64,000 bases of DNA from Novosphingobium sp. PhB57. GTDB lineage: Bacteria; Pseudomonadota; Alphaproteobacteria; Sphingomonadales; Sphingomonadaceae. The stretch's first letter is position 1, and each line of letters opens with the position of its first letter. The notes below the pieces were generated by a model, which saw only the letters and a program-made list of their open reading frames with translations, was not told where the DNA came from and did no database searches. The stretch spans positions 1,240,001-1,304,000 of the forward strand of contig NZ_SMBO01000001.1 in NCBI RefSeq assembly GCF_004342985.1, in the 5' to 3' direction. Made by a program: the position numbers and the translations under genes. This document shows, in pieces, positions 16,307-24,737 of this stretch.

Positions 16307-17314
16307 ATGATGACGGACCGTCGCAGCGCAGTGGCAGGCATGATCGGCGCGGGCGGCGCGCTTGCCCTGCACGGTCCCCTGGCCGCGGCCGACTTCAAGC
16401 GGATCCCCCAGCGCGCCTCGGTTCGCGTGATTGCCGACAACGACTATGCCGGCGACCCGGACTCGCTGGTCGCGCTGGCCCATCAGTTGCTCAGCCCCAA
16501 GGCGCGCACCGTGCTCGTCACATCCTCGGCGCTGGATCGCAAGTTCCCCTCGCAAGGCCCTGCCGACCGGACGGCCCGGCTTGGCGCCGCGGTCGCGGTG
16601 GAACTGGCGGAGCGCCTGGGGATCGCGGCGGTTCCGACAGTCGCCGGCACCGAGAAGCTGGGCGAGCTGACGCCCTCCGCCGCCGCCAGGGCCATCGTGG
16701 CCGAGGCCATGCGCGAGGACAAGCTGCCGCTCGTCTTCACGTGCGGCGGCCCGCTCACCAACCTGGCCGCCGCGCTGCAACTGGAGCCGCGCATCGCCGG
16801 CCGCATGAAAGCGATCTGGATCGGCGGCGGAGACTATTCGTCAGGCACTGGGGCAGCAGCCAGCGGACCGTCGGGCGGCTGGGAATACAATCTCATGGCC
16901 GACCTTCCCGCCGCGCGCCGGGTTCTCGGCGATCCGGCGCTGGAACTGATCCAGGTGCCGCAATCGACCTATCGCCAGATGCAGATGTCGATCGCGGACA
17001 TGGCGGCGCGGCTGCGGCCGATCTCGCCTTTCACGCAGTGGCTCTACGATCGCTTCACCTCGCCGCCCGACTTCGTCGATATCGGCGGCGCCTGGCCCAT
17101 GGGCGATACACCCACGGTCGTCCTGGGCACGCTCACGCCGGAGAGCAGCCGGTTGGAGACGGTCACGGCGCGTGCCGTCAACGACGACGGCACTTACGGA
17201 GCCGAAATCGCCGGACGCAACCTGAGGGTCTGCACGAGGATCGACGCCCGCCTCGCTTTCGACGATTTCCTGGCGCTGATGATGCTGAACGCCCAGGAGC
17301 ATCACGCCAGGTAG
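16307..17314 (+). CDS. Exported nucleoside hydrolase-like protein
   Basis: This 335-aa protein has a Tat/Sec-like leader (DRRSAVAGMIGAGGALAL, ending near ALAAAD). The N-terminal metal motif reads IADNDYAGDPDS (D44, D46, D50, D52), a variant of the DxDxxxDD calcium site of inosine/uridine nucleoside hydrolases. CGGPLTNLAAALQLEP (about 146-161) is typical of the same family. The changed spacing (GDPDS) recalls the DUF1593-type branch, so the substrate may not be a nucleoside. It lies 3 bp after the GH43 gene and is the last gene of the deglycosidase operon. An N- or C-riboside hydrolase role is conjecture. Confidence 0.75.
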   Translation: MMTDRRSAVAGMIGAGGALALHGPLAAADFKRIPQRASVRVIADNDYAGDPDSLVALAHQLLSPKARTVLVTSSALDRKFPSQGPADRTARLGAAVAVELAERLGIAAVPTVAGTEKLGELTPSAAARAIVAEAMREDKLPLVFTCGGPLTNLAAALQLEPRIAGRMKAIWIGGGDYSSGTGAAASGPSGGWEYNLMADLPAARRVLGDPALELIQVPQSTYRQMQMSIADMAARLRPISPFTQWLYDRFTSPPDFVDIGGAWPMGDTPTVVLGTLTPESSRLETVTARAVNDDGTYGAEIAGRNLRVCTRIDARLAFDDFLALMMLNAQEHHAR

Positions 17315-17327
17315 GACGCAGATCGAC

Positions 17328-17356
17328 GGGGCGGCGGCGCACTGCGCCGCCGCCCC
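17328..17356. terminator. Convergent hairpin terminator
   Basis: The arms GGGGCGGCGGCGCA and TGCGCCGCCGCCCC form a perfect stem of up to 14 bp with almost no loop. It lies between the convergent ends of the nucleoside-hydrolase-like gene and the Rieske oxygenase gene. Confidence 0.75.
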
Positions 17357-17362
17357 CGATCC

Positions 17363-18394
17363 TCACCCGGCTTCGGCAAGGATGGCTTTCTCTTCCGCTC
17401 CCGCCTCTGCCCGCCGCAGCTGCATCAGCCGGCGCCGCGCACGGATCGCGGCGGCATCGGTTTCCAGGATCGCCGGACGCGCCGCCCAGAAGTCCTGCTC
17501 GCCCAGCGCCTGCTGCGCCGCCTCGATCATCGGTTCGTCCTCCTCCACGAAGACCTGGCGCGCCAGGGCCTCGGCCTCGGGCGTTGCCTCGTGATCGTAG
17601 AAGTAGTGGCTGCTGGTGCGCGTCTCCGGCGTGATGATGTGCGGGTTGAGCATCGGCGGCACGACCATGTCCTTGCGCCCCGTCCCCGCGCGGGCCAGTC
17701 CGACCGCCAGCGCCATCGCCGCAGGCGCGTGCCAGCGCATGTGCAGCCACTGGTCCACCCGGTCCCCCTCGCCCAGCATCGGCGCGGCCCACATCGGCGG
17801 GGTGACCGCCTCCATGTCCCAGTTGTTCCAGATTGCCCCGCTCTCATCGGTGACGACCGATTGCCGGCCCGAGAAGATCGAGCCGTTCACGCCGAAACTG
17901 GCGACGTGGAGAAACTCCGCATGCGTCAGGTCCATCAGGTTGTCCGTCACCAGCTCGTAATGCCCCTGGATGACGAGGCGGCTGCGCTGCATGTCCGCCC
18001 GGTCGACGAACGCGAAGTCCGGGATCGACGCGGGATCGGCCTGATCGGGATCGCCGGGCCAGAACCACAGTCCGCGATGGCGATGGACGACCGGCATGGT
18101 CCGCGCGCGGGCATGCGCCGGCGGCGGCGCCGGAAAGGGATTGTGCACGCAGGCCCCGGTGCGATCGAAGCCGAGCCCGTGGTAGGGGCAATGGATCACA
18201 TCCTGTTCCAACCGGCCCTTGCTCAGCGGCACGAAGCGGTGCGGGCAGCGGTCTGCCAGCATCGCATATGTCCCGTCGGACAGGCTGGCGATCAGCCACT
18301 TCTCGTCCAGCAACGTGCGAGACAGCATGCCGCCCTCGGGCACTTCGTGGTCCCACGCGCCCAGATACCAGAGATTGCGCACATAATCGGACAT
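17363..18394 (-). CDS. Rieske [2Fe-2S] aromatic oxygenase, VanA-like alpha subunit
   Basis: This 343-aa non-haem iron oxygenase has the Rieske cluster ligands in CPHRFVPL and CPYHGLGF (about 50-73). The mononuclear iron site lies in NLMDLTHAEFLH (about 152-163), with a later acidic ligand. The size and N-terminus (YVRNLWYLGAWDHEV) fit the vanillate O-demethylase group. It would demethylate or hydroxylate an aromatic aglycone. No reductase partner is encoded in the window. The ATG at 18394 is preceded by GGGAGAAG. It is the last gene of the minus-strand operon, separated from the DHA2 transporter by 211 bp that hold a weak operator copy, so it may also have its own promoter. Confidence 0.88.
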   Translation of the reverse strand: MSDYVRNLWYLGAWDHEVPEGGMLSRTLLDEKWLIASLSDGTYAMLADRCPHRFVPLSKGRLEQDVIHCPYHGLGFDRTGACVHNPFPAPPPAHARARTMPVVHRHRGLWFWPGDPDQADPASIPDFAFVDRADMQRSRLVIQGHYELVTDNLMDLTHAEFLHVASFGVNGSIFSGRQSVVTDESGAIWNNWDMEAVTPPMWAAPMLGEGDRVDQWLHMRWHAPAAMALAVGLARAGTGRKDMVVPPMLNPHIITPETRTSSHYFYDHEATPEAEALARQVFVEEDEPMIEAAQQALGEQDFWAARPAILETDAAAIRARRRLMQLRRAEAGAEEKAILAEAG

Positions 18395-18586
18395 CGTCTT
18401 CTCCCAGTGATTTTCGGAGAGTGCCGGGACGATGTGCGCAGATATCGTGCTGCTCACATGCTGCGCCGCCACCCCCGAAGGGTCGTCCCGAAGGACAAAG
18501 CGGCCCGCAGCATGAAGGCGCGGCTCTAGCAGCGGCGCCGACTTCCCAAGCGGAGAGACTCCGCTACCAGGCTGGACTTGGTTTTA

Positions 18587-18602
18587 AATAGAACGCAAAT
18601 TC
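18587..18602 (-). promoter_or_regulatory. Putative weak operator F of the catabolic regulon
   Basis: On the minus strand the site reads GAATTTGCGTTCTATT, which differs from the GAAT-N4-ATTCTAAT consensus at two positions. It lies between the DHA2 transporter stop and the Rieske gene, about 190 bp before its start. Confidence 0.35.
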
Positions 18603-18605
18603 CAG

Positions 18606-20033
18606 TCAAGCATCCTGCTCGGGAAAGAGCGGCGCCGGAAGCTGGAGCGCCAGCACGAAGCAGATCAGCATGAGGCCCTCGATCGCCGCCACCGCGGGCA
18701 GAACGGCGCCCACTGCGCCTGTCGCCCCCCCGGCAAAAAAGGCGGTGCCGACCACCGCGATGCCCAGCGCCATTCCCAGTTCCTGCACGGTCTTGATCAA
18801 ACCGCTCGCGGCGCCGGCATGGCTGCGATCGACGCGGGCGAGGATCACCGGCGTCAGCGGCCCGCTGGTCATGCCCATGCCGGTCCCGGCCAGTGCGAGA
18901 CAGGGAAGTGCCCACCAGAACGGCACGCCGCTCTCGATCCACAGCAAGGTCCCACCCGCGAACAATGCCATCAGCGAGATTCCGCCGACCAGCACCCATT
19001 TGCCGTGGCTGGTCACCAGCTTGCGGCCGAGGAACGCGATACCAAGCATCACCCCGGCACTGAACGGTATGTGCAGCAGGCCGGTCTGGAGCGGCGAGAA
19101 GCCTAGCAATTTCTGCGCGCCGAAAGCGAAGACGAACAGGAACCCACCCGTCGCCGCCCCGAAGGAGAGAGCGATGGCAAGACCGAACGAGAACTGTCGC
19201 TGATGGAACAATTCGGGCGCGAACAAGGTCGGCTCGCCCCTTCGCCGGCGGCGCAGCGTCCGGCGCCAGACAAGCGCCATCATCACCGGCGCGGCGATCA
19301 GCAGCGCCAGATGCCACGGCTGCCAGCCCAGATCATGCCCGCGCACCAGGGGATAGAGCAGCGCCGCCATCGACGCGGCGAACAGCATGGTCCCGCCCCC
19401 GTCGATCCCGCGCGCGAGCGGCGACCGCGCGTCCGGAAGCAGCCGCCGCGCGACCATGACCGCTACTACGCCCACCGGCACATTGATCAGGAACACGCTT
19501 CGCCAGCCGAGATCGAACAGGTTCGCATGGATCAGCACCCCGCCGATGATCGGTCCGCAGATCGCCGAAAGTCCGCCGATCACGCCCACCCAGGCCAGCT
19601 TCGCCACACGCTCCAGCGGCTCGAACAGCACCTGGATCAGCGCCATGACCTGCGGCGCCATCATCGCCCCCGCCGCGCCCTGCAGCACGCGCGCGGCAAT
19701 CAGCTGGTCCGGGCTGGCGGACATTCCGCAGAGCAATGAGGCGAAAGTGAACCCGGCCACGCCGCCGATGAACAGGCGGTTGTAGCCGAAGGCATCGCCC
19801 AGCCGCCCGCCCAGCATGAGCAGCAGCGCAAAGGCCAGCGAATAGCCCGCCGCCACCCATTGCGCCTGCGCCGCCGCCGCGCCGAAGTCCTGCTCGATCA
19901 CCGGCAGCGCGGTGTTGACGATGGTGACGTCCACGATCTCGAGGACCAGCGCCACCATCAGCGTTAGATAGGCGAGCGACTTCTGCCGCTCGGTCAGGTT
20001 CACGGCAAGCGCCGGCGCCGCAAGTGCGGTCAA
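18606..20033 (-). CDS. MFS transporter, DHA2 drug/proton antiporter type
   Basis: This 475-aa protein has about 14 hydrophobic segments. The family motif is in LEIVDVTIVNTALP (about 31-44), with GGRLGDAFGYNRLF (about 75-88) in the first cytoplasmic loop. These are signatures of the 14-TM DHA2 efflux family. The start is taken as TTG 20033, which overlaps the GMC gene stop (TTGA); GTG 20003 is a possible alternative. In this operon it may export a toxic aglycone or intermediate, which is an inference. Confidence 0.85.
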   Translation of the reverse strand: MTALAAPALAVNLTERQKSLAYLTLMVALVLEIVDVTIVNTALPVIEQDFGAAAAQAQWVAAGYSLAFALLLMLGGRLGDAFGYNRLFIGGVAGFTFASLLCGMSASPDQLIAARVLQGAAGAMMAPQVMALIQVLFEPLERVAKLAWVGVIGGLSAICGPIIGGVLIHANLFDLGWRSVFLINVPVGVVAVMVARRLLPDARSPLARGIDGGGTMLFAASMAALLYPLVRGHDLGWQPWHLALLIAAPVMMALVWRRTLRRRRRGEPTLFAPELFHQRQFSFGLAIALSFGAATGGFLFVFAFGAQKLLGFSPLQTGLLHIPFSAGVMLGIAFLGRKLVTSHGKWVLVGGISLMALFAGGTLLWIESGVPFWWALPCLALAGTGMGMTSGPLTPVILARVDRSHAGAASGLIKTVQELGMALGIAVVGTAFFAGGATGAVGAVLPAVAAIEGLMLICFVLALQLPAPLFPEQDA

Positions 20034-21754
20034 ATCACGCCTTCCTTCAGCATCGAAACCGCCGTCGCACAGGCGCGCGCGGTAAGCGCCATGTACGTGA
20101 GCGAGGGGTTCTGGCAGGCCGACGAACTCATCTGCGCACCGTCGGTAACGAAGAGATTCGGGATGTCGTGCGCCTGGCTGTGCCGGTTGAGCACCGAGGT
20201 TTTCGGATCCCAGCCCATGCGCGCGCCGCCCATCTCGTGGATGGAAGTGCCGCCGTGGCCGGGCTTGTCGAAGCCCATGACGACATGGCCGCCGGCATCG
20301 GTGAGCATCGCCGTCGCCTCGCGGTGGGCATCGGCAAGGGCGGCCATTTCCTCCTTGCCGTGCGCGAAGGCGATCTCAAGCTGGCGCACGCCGCGCGGGT
20401 CGGTGCGCCTGCTGAGGGTAAGGCGGTTGCTGGCGCGCGGCATCGAATCCGCGAAGACCACCAGGACCATCGTCCAGGCGCCGATCTGGTGCAGCTCTTC
20501 CTTGTAGTCCTTGCCGATGCCGCCCATCCGCTTGCCGCGCGTCCAGGTGCCTTGCAGCGCGCCGCCCTGGAACGAATAACCGCGCGTGAAGCCCTCGCCG
20601 TCCAGCTTGTCGAGATTGCGGAAGCGCGGGATGACGATGCCGGTCGGCCGGTTCCCGAAACTCGTCCGCCCTTCGAAACCGGGCACCACTGCCATGGCCG
20701 CCATCGTATTGGCATGGTCCATGATATGCGTGCCCAGCACACCGCTGGAATTGGCGAGGCCTTGCGGCATCGCCTCGCTGGCCGAGTTCAGCATCAGGTG
20801 GACCGAGTTGAACGCGCCCGCATTCAGGAACACGACGCGGGCGTATGCCACTTTGTGCTCGCCGGTCCTGGTGTCGATCCAGCGCACGCCGGTGACGCGG
20901 CCGGTCTTCGGATCGTAGTCCACCTTGTGCACTTGTGCATCGGTGACGACCTTGAGCCGGCCCGTCTTCTGCGCCGCGGGCAGCGTCGCCGACTGCGTCG
21001 AGAAATAGGCGCCGTAGGAGCAGCCCCGCGCGCAGATGCTGCGATACTGGCAATGCCCCCGGCCTTGCTCGGGCCGCGCTTCGGTGAGGTTCGCGGTGCG
21101 GCCGATGGTCATCACCCGGTCCGGGTATTTCGCCCGGATCCGTTCCCGCATCGCGGATTCGACGCAGTTCAGTTCCATCGGCGGCAGGAAGCGCCCGTCG
21201 GGAAGCTGCGGCAGCCCCTCCGCCGCGCCCGAGACGCCGACGAAGTCCTCCACCTTGTCGTACCACGGCGCCAGGTCGGCATAGCGGATCGGCCAGTCGG
21301 TGCCGAACCCGTCGCGCTTGTTGGCGCCGAAGTCGTAGTCCGACCAGCGATAGCACTGCCGCCCCCAGGTCAGCGAGCGACCGCCAAGCTGGTAGGAGCG
21401 GAACCAGTCGAAGTCCTTGCCGGGCGCCTTCTGGTAGGGCTGATCGGCATCGTTGACGAAGTGGCCCTCGGTGAACTCGTTGAAGTGCCGGTTGAGCATC
21501 TGCACCGGGTATTCCCGCGCATAAAGCTCGGCATCGCCCTGCCCCCGAAACGGCATTTCCCAAGGGGCCTTGAGTTCGGTGTCGTAGCCGGTCTGATGCT
21601 CGATATTGCGGCCGCGCTCCACCATCAGGACGGTGAGGCCCGCCTCGGTCAGTTCCTTGGCCGCCCAGCCGCCGGTAATGCCCGAGCCGACGACGATCGC
21701 GTCAAACTGGGGCGCGTCGAACTGGGGCGCATCGAATTGCGTGTTGTTTGTCAT
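20030..21754 (-). CDS. GMC-family sugar oxidoreductase, candidate glycoside 3-oxidase/dehydrogenase
   Basis: This 574-aa FAD enzyme has the nucleotide-binding motif IVVGSGITGGWAAKEL (about 20-35) and GGRSLTWGRQ (about 124-133). The C-terminal GMC region carries HEMGGARMG and CQNPSLTYMAL. C235, C241 and C245 (HCQYRSICARGCSYG) sit where FAD-glucose dehydrogenases hold a [3Fe-4S] cluster. The N-terminus carries a short repeat (QFDAPQFDAPQFDA). Related enzymes oxidise C3 of glucosides, the step that primes C-glycosides for cleavage. It follows its small-subunit partner by 2 bp. No cytochrome subunit is nearby. The ATG at 21754 starts right before the repeat. Confidence 0.82.
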   Translation of the reverse strand: MTNNTQFDAPQFDAPQFDAIVVGSGITGGWAAKELTEAGLTVLMVERGRNIEHQTGYDTELKAPWEMPFRGQGDAELYAREYPVQMLNRHFNEFTEGHFVNDADQPYQKAPGKDFDWFRSYQLGGRSLTWGRQCYRWSDYDFGANKRDGFGTDWPIRYADLAPWYDKVEDFVGVSGAAEGLPQLPDGRFLPPMELNCVESAMRERIRAKYPDRVMTIGRTANLTEARPEQGRGHCQYRSICARGCSYGAYFSTQSATLPAAQKTGRLKVVTDAQVHKVDYDPKTGRVTGVRWIDTRTGEHKVAYARVVFLNAGAFNSVHLMLNSASEAMPQGLANSSGVLGTHIMDHANTMAAMAVVPGFEGRTSFGNRPTGIVIPRFRNLDKLDGEGFTRGYSFQGGALQGTWTRGKRMGGIGKDYKEELHQIGAWTMVLVVFADSMPRASNRLTLSRRTDPRGVRQLEIAFAHGKEEMAALADAHREATAMLTDAGGHVVMGFDKPGHGGTSIHEMGGARMGWDPKTSVLNRHSQAHDIPNLFVTDGAQMSSSACQNPSLTYMALTARACATAVSMLKEGVI

Positions 21755-21756
21755 GG

Positions 21757-22389
21757 TCAGCCGAAATCCACTGCGGTCCAGTCGCTGGAAAATGCGCGCA
21801 TCCCGGGCTGGAGGGGGATGTCCCACTCCCATTTGCCGGGCACGAGTTCGTAGCGAAGCTCCTGCGATCCGCCCGCTTCGCTGGTGTAATAGCCGGTGAG
21901 GATCAGGCCCTTCAGCGCGGTCCACGGCGAAGGCGGGGCGCCTTGCGCGAAAGCCTCGGCATCGAGCGCGGCCAGCAGGCGCGTGCGCTCGGCAAGATCG
22001 TGCCGCAGGAAGTCGCCGCCCGCCGCGCGGTCGAGCCTATGCTCCAGCCAGGGCAGATGGCGCAGCGAACCGTTGCGGCGGCGGAACGGGGCGACGGCGG
22101 CCGTTATCGTTTCCGACGCCATCGGCGCGCCGGTTCCCGAAAGCCCGTGCGCGAGGGCCAAAACCACGAAGTCGCCAACGCCGACGTCGCGCGCGCCCGG
22201 CGTATCGGTGCGCGGAATCACGAGGTCCGAGACATCCGCGATCAGTCGGCGCTGGCGGTCGCTGGGCAGGTCCGCCGCGTCGAGATCGGTCAGCTTCACG
22301 CCCGCCGCCGGGATCCCCAGAGCCAGCGCCAGCAGCGCCGCGCCCGCCGTGAACTCGCGGCGGTTCCAGCCGTTCTTCGCGCCGCTCAT
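21757..22389 (-). CDS. Gluconate 2-dehydrogenase subunit 3-like protein (Tat-exported small subunit)
   Basis: This 210-aa protein has a Tat-like leader (NRREFTAGAALLALALG, about 9-25). The remainder resembles the gluconate 2-dehydrogenase subunit 3 family, with VSDLVIPRTDTPGARDVGV (about 53-71) and LKGLILTGYYTSEAGG (about 160-175). In FAD-dependent sugar dehydrogenases this gamma subunit is needed to fold and export the leaderless GMC subunit. It lies directly before the GMC gene and overlaps the TIM-barrel stop (ATGA). This places sugar oxidation in the periplasm. Confidence 0.85.
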   Translation of the reverse strand: MSGAKNGWNRREFTAGAALLALALGIPAAGVKLTDLDAADLPSDRQRRLIADVSDLVIPRTDTPGARDVGVGDFVVLALAHGLSGTGAPMASETITAAVAPFRRRNGSLRHLPWLEHRLDRAAGGDFLRHDLAERTRLLAALDAEAFAQGAPPSPWTALKGLILTGYYTSEAGGSQELRYELVPGKWEWDIPLQPGMRAFSSDWTAVDFG

Positions 22390-23444
22390 TCGCCGATTCC
22401 CATCAGGTGGGCATTGAGCATGCGGTCACTGCCGCTCCCGGCGAAGTCGTCGAAGGCCCGATCGGTGACGCGGATGATGTGCCGCTCGATGAACGGTGCG
22501 CCTTCCGCCGCGCCCTGCTCGGGATGCTTGAGGGCGCATTCCCATTCGAGCACGGCCCAGCCGGCGAAATCGTACTGCGCCAGCTTCGAGAAGATCTGCC
22601 CGAAATCCACCTGCCCATCGCCCAGCGAGCGGAAGCGGCCGGGGCGGTCCGCCCAGTTCTGATAGCCGCCATAGACCCCGACCCGGCCATTCGGGCGGAA
22701 CTCGGCATCCTTCACATGGAAGCACTTCACCCGGCTGTGGTAGATGTCGAGGAAGGCGAGGTAGTCCAGCTGCTGCAGCACGAAGTGCGAAGGATCGTAG
22801 AGAATGTTCGCGCGCGGATGGTTGCCCACGCGGTCGAGGAACATCTCGAACGTCGCGCCGTCGTGCAGGTCCTCGCCGGGGTGCAGTTCGAAACCGATGT
22901 CGACGCCGTTCTCGTCGAACACGTCGAGGATCGGCTTCCAGCGCCGGGCCAGTTCGTCGAAGGCATCCTCAACCAGCCCCGCCGGGCGCTGAGGCCAGGC
23001 GTAGAAATAGGGCCACGCCAGCGCGCCGGAGAAACTGGCCTGCGCGGTGAGGCCCAGGCGGCGACTGGCCTTGGCCGCCAGCTTCATCTGCTCGACCGCC
23101 CAGGCCTGCCGCGCTTTCGGATTACCGCGCACATGCGGCGCAGCAAAACCGTCGAACTGCACGTCATAGGCGGGATGGACCGCCACGAGCTGGCCCTGAA
23201 GATGTGTCGAAAGTTCGGTGATGCAAAGGCCCTTGTCGGCCAGCATGCCGGTCACTTCGTCGCAATAGGTCTGGCTTTCGGCGGCCTTTTCCAGATCGAA
23301 CAGCCGCGCGTCTCCGCTGGGGACCTGCAGGCCCTTGTAGCCCAGACCCGCAGCCCAGTCGGCCATGCTCTCCAACGTGTTGAACGGCGCTTCGTCGCCT
23401 GCGAACTGGGCGAGGAAGATGGCGGGGCCCTTGATGGTTCTCAT
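22386..23444 (-). CDS. Sugar phosphate isomerase/epimerase-type TIM-barrel enzyme
   Basis: This 352-aa barrel has the metal-ligand pattern Glu-Asp-His-Glu in GFELHPGED, ILYDPSHFV, KCFHVKDAE and VLEWECAL (about 185-300). It is distinct in sequence from the deglycosidase alpha subunit and has no DUF6379 partner. Homologous barrels beside GMC and Gfo/Idh genes act on 3-keto-sugars as epimerases or hydratases, so 3-keto-hexose processing is the likely job (inference). It lies 17 bp after the Gfo/Idh gene, in one operon with the small subunit, GMC and the DHA2 transporter. Confidence 0.8.
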   Translation of the reverse strand: MRTIKGPAIFLAQFAGDEAPFNTLESMADWAAGLGYKGLQVPSGDARLFDLEKAAESQTYCDEVTGMLADKGLCITELSTHLQGQLVAVHPAYDVQFDGFAAPHVRGNPKARQAWAVEQMKLAAKASRRLGLTAQASFSGALAWPYFYAWPQRPAGLVEDAFDELARRWKPILDVFDENGVDIGFELHPGEDLHDGATFEMFLDRVGNHPRANILYDPSHFVLQQLDYLAFLDIYHSRVKCFHVKDAEFRPNGRVGVYGGYQNWADRPGRFRSLGDGQVDFGQIFSKLAQYDFAGWAVLEWECALKHPEQGAAEGAPFIERHIIRVTDRAFDDFAGSGSDRMLNAHLMGIGE

Positions 23445-23461
23445 GGTCTTTCTCGTTCCGA

Positions 23462-24583
23462 TCAGGCGGGAAACTGGACCCAGCCGAGGTCATCGCGGCT
23501 GGCACGCACGGCCAGGTCGATCAGGTGCATCCCGCGCAGGCCCTCGGCCATGCCCGGAACCAGTGCGCCGGGCTCACCGCGCAGCATTCTGGCGAAATCA
23601 CGGTAGAGGTTGGCGAAGGCTTCGAGGTAACCCTCGGGATGTCCGCCCGGCGTCCGGCTGGCCGCAACGGCATCGTGACCAAGGCCCGGATCGCCCGCCT
23701 GCACCAGTTCGGTGCGGCCATCGAGGTGATGGAGGCGCAGTTCGTTCGGGCTTTCCTGTCGCCAGCAGAGCCCGCCCTTCTCGCCGTAGATGCGCAAGCT
23801 CAGGCCATTGCGCTCGCCCACCGCAATCTGGCTGGCGAGCAGGGCCCCGCGCGCGCCGTTCTCGAAGCGCAGCAGGATCTGGCAATCGTCGTCGAGCACC
23901 CGGCCCGGCACCACCGCGCCAAGGTCCGAGAAGATGCGGGTGACGCGCAGGCCGGTGACGAACTCGGCAAGCTGGAAGGCATGGACGCCGATATCGGCAA
24001 TGCAGCCGCCGGCGCCTGCGCGCGCAGGATCGACCCGCCATTCGGCCTGCTTGCCCTCTGCCTCGGCGGCAAGCCAGCCTTGCGGATATTCGACCACGAC
24101 CTTGCGGATCGCGCCCAGCGCTCCGGCCGCGACGCGGGCGCGGGCCTCCCGCACTAGGGGATAGCCGGAATAAGTGTAAGTCAGCGCGAAGGGCAATCCC
24201 GCAGCCGCCACCAGCGCCGCCATCTCCTCGGCTTCGGCCAGGGTGGCGGTGGCAGGCTTGTCGCAGATTACCGGGATACCGGCCGCAAGCGCGGCTTTCA
24301 CGGCAGACAGGTGATGGAAGTTGGGCGTCGTCACCGCCACGAAATCGATCCCGTCCTCCCGCGCCGCCTCTTCGCGCAGCATCGCCGCGAGATCGGGATA
24401 AGCCCGCGCGGGATCGATGCGATAGCTCTCGCCCGCCTGCCGCGAACGCGCGGCATCGCTGCTGAAGGCGCCCGCCACCAGTTCGATCTCGCGGTCCAGT
24501 TCGGCAGCGATTCGGTGCACCGGGCCGATGAAGGACCCCGGCCCTCCGCCCACCATGCCCATTCGCAGGCGCGCTTTCGTCAT
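23462..24583 (-). CDS. Gfo/Idh/MocA-family NAD(P)-dependent oxidoreductase
   Basis: This 373-aa protein has the Rossmann start MGMVGGGPGSFIGPVHR (about 8-24), DFVAVTTPNFHH (about 80-91), and CDKPATATLAEAEEM (about 106-120; DKP replaces the usual EKP). The catalytic-helix His is in DIGVHAFQL. Relatives interconvert 3-keto-sugars and sugars or oxidise inositol. It should handle the keto-sugar released by the deglycosidase. It is the first gene of the six-gene minus-strand operon. The ATG at 24583 is preceded by GAGGAAG, and operator site B lies 20 bp upstream. Confidence 0.87.
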   Translation of the reverse strand: MTKARLRMGMVGGGPGSFIGPVHRIAAELDREIELVAGAFSSDAARSRQAGESYRIDPARAYPDLAAMLREEAAREDGIDFVAVTTPNFHHLSAVKAALAAGIPVICDKPATATLAEAEEMAALVAAAGLPFALTYTYSGYPLVREARARVAAGALGAIRKVVVEYPQGWLAAEAEGKQAEWRVDPARAGAGGCIADIGVHAFQLAEFVTGLRVTRIFSDLGAVVPGRVLDDDCQILLRFENGARGALLASQIAVGERNGLSLRIYGEKGGLCWRQESPNELRLHHLDGRTELVQAGDPGLGHDAVAASRTPGGHPEGYLEAFANLYRDFARMLRGEPGALVPGMAEGLRGMHLIDLAVRASRDDLGWVQFPA

Positions 24584-24603
24584 GCTTCCTCTCGTATGAT
24601 TTG

Positions 24604-24619
24604 TAATGGTGGTTCTAAT
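24604..24619 (+). promoter_or_regulatory. Putative operator B of the catabolic regulon
   Basis: The site reads TAATGGTGGTTCTAAT. It keeps TTCTAAT and the N4 spacing but has one change in each half. It lies 20 bp upstream of the Gfo/Idh start. Confidence 0.45.
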
Positions 24620-24689
24620 TTTATCGAAGCCCATCGGTCAAGGCCTTCGATGGCATTGACCGCGATCAAAATCACCGATAACAAAAAGA

Positions 24690-24705
24690 GAATAGCAATT
24701 CTAAT
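24690..24705 (+). promoter_or_regulatory. Putative operator C of the catabolic regulon
   Basis: The site reads GAATAGCAATTCTAAT, a perfect match to GAAT-N4-ATTCTAAT. It lies 32 bp upstream of the MFS transporter start. Confidence 0.6.
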
Positions 24706-24737
24706 ATAGCGCCGGTCAGCGGCGCGGGCGGAGAGGC

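Larger units (their letters stand above)
24584..24737. promoter_or_regulatory. Divergent promoter region with operators B and C
   Basis: This AT-rich 154-bp gap separates the Gfo/Idh operon (leftward) and the MFS gene (rightward). Each side has its own GAAT-N4-ATTC-type site close to the gene start, so both promoters appear to be controlled separately by the same factor. Confidence 0.55.

Noticed and set aside
22386..23444. Second C-glycoside deglycosidase alpha subunit
   Set aside because: The barrel has a different sequence pattern and no adjacent DUF6379-type partner, so it is treated as a keto-sugar isomerase/hydratase.
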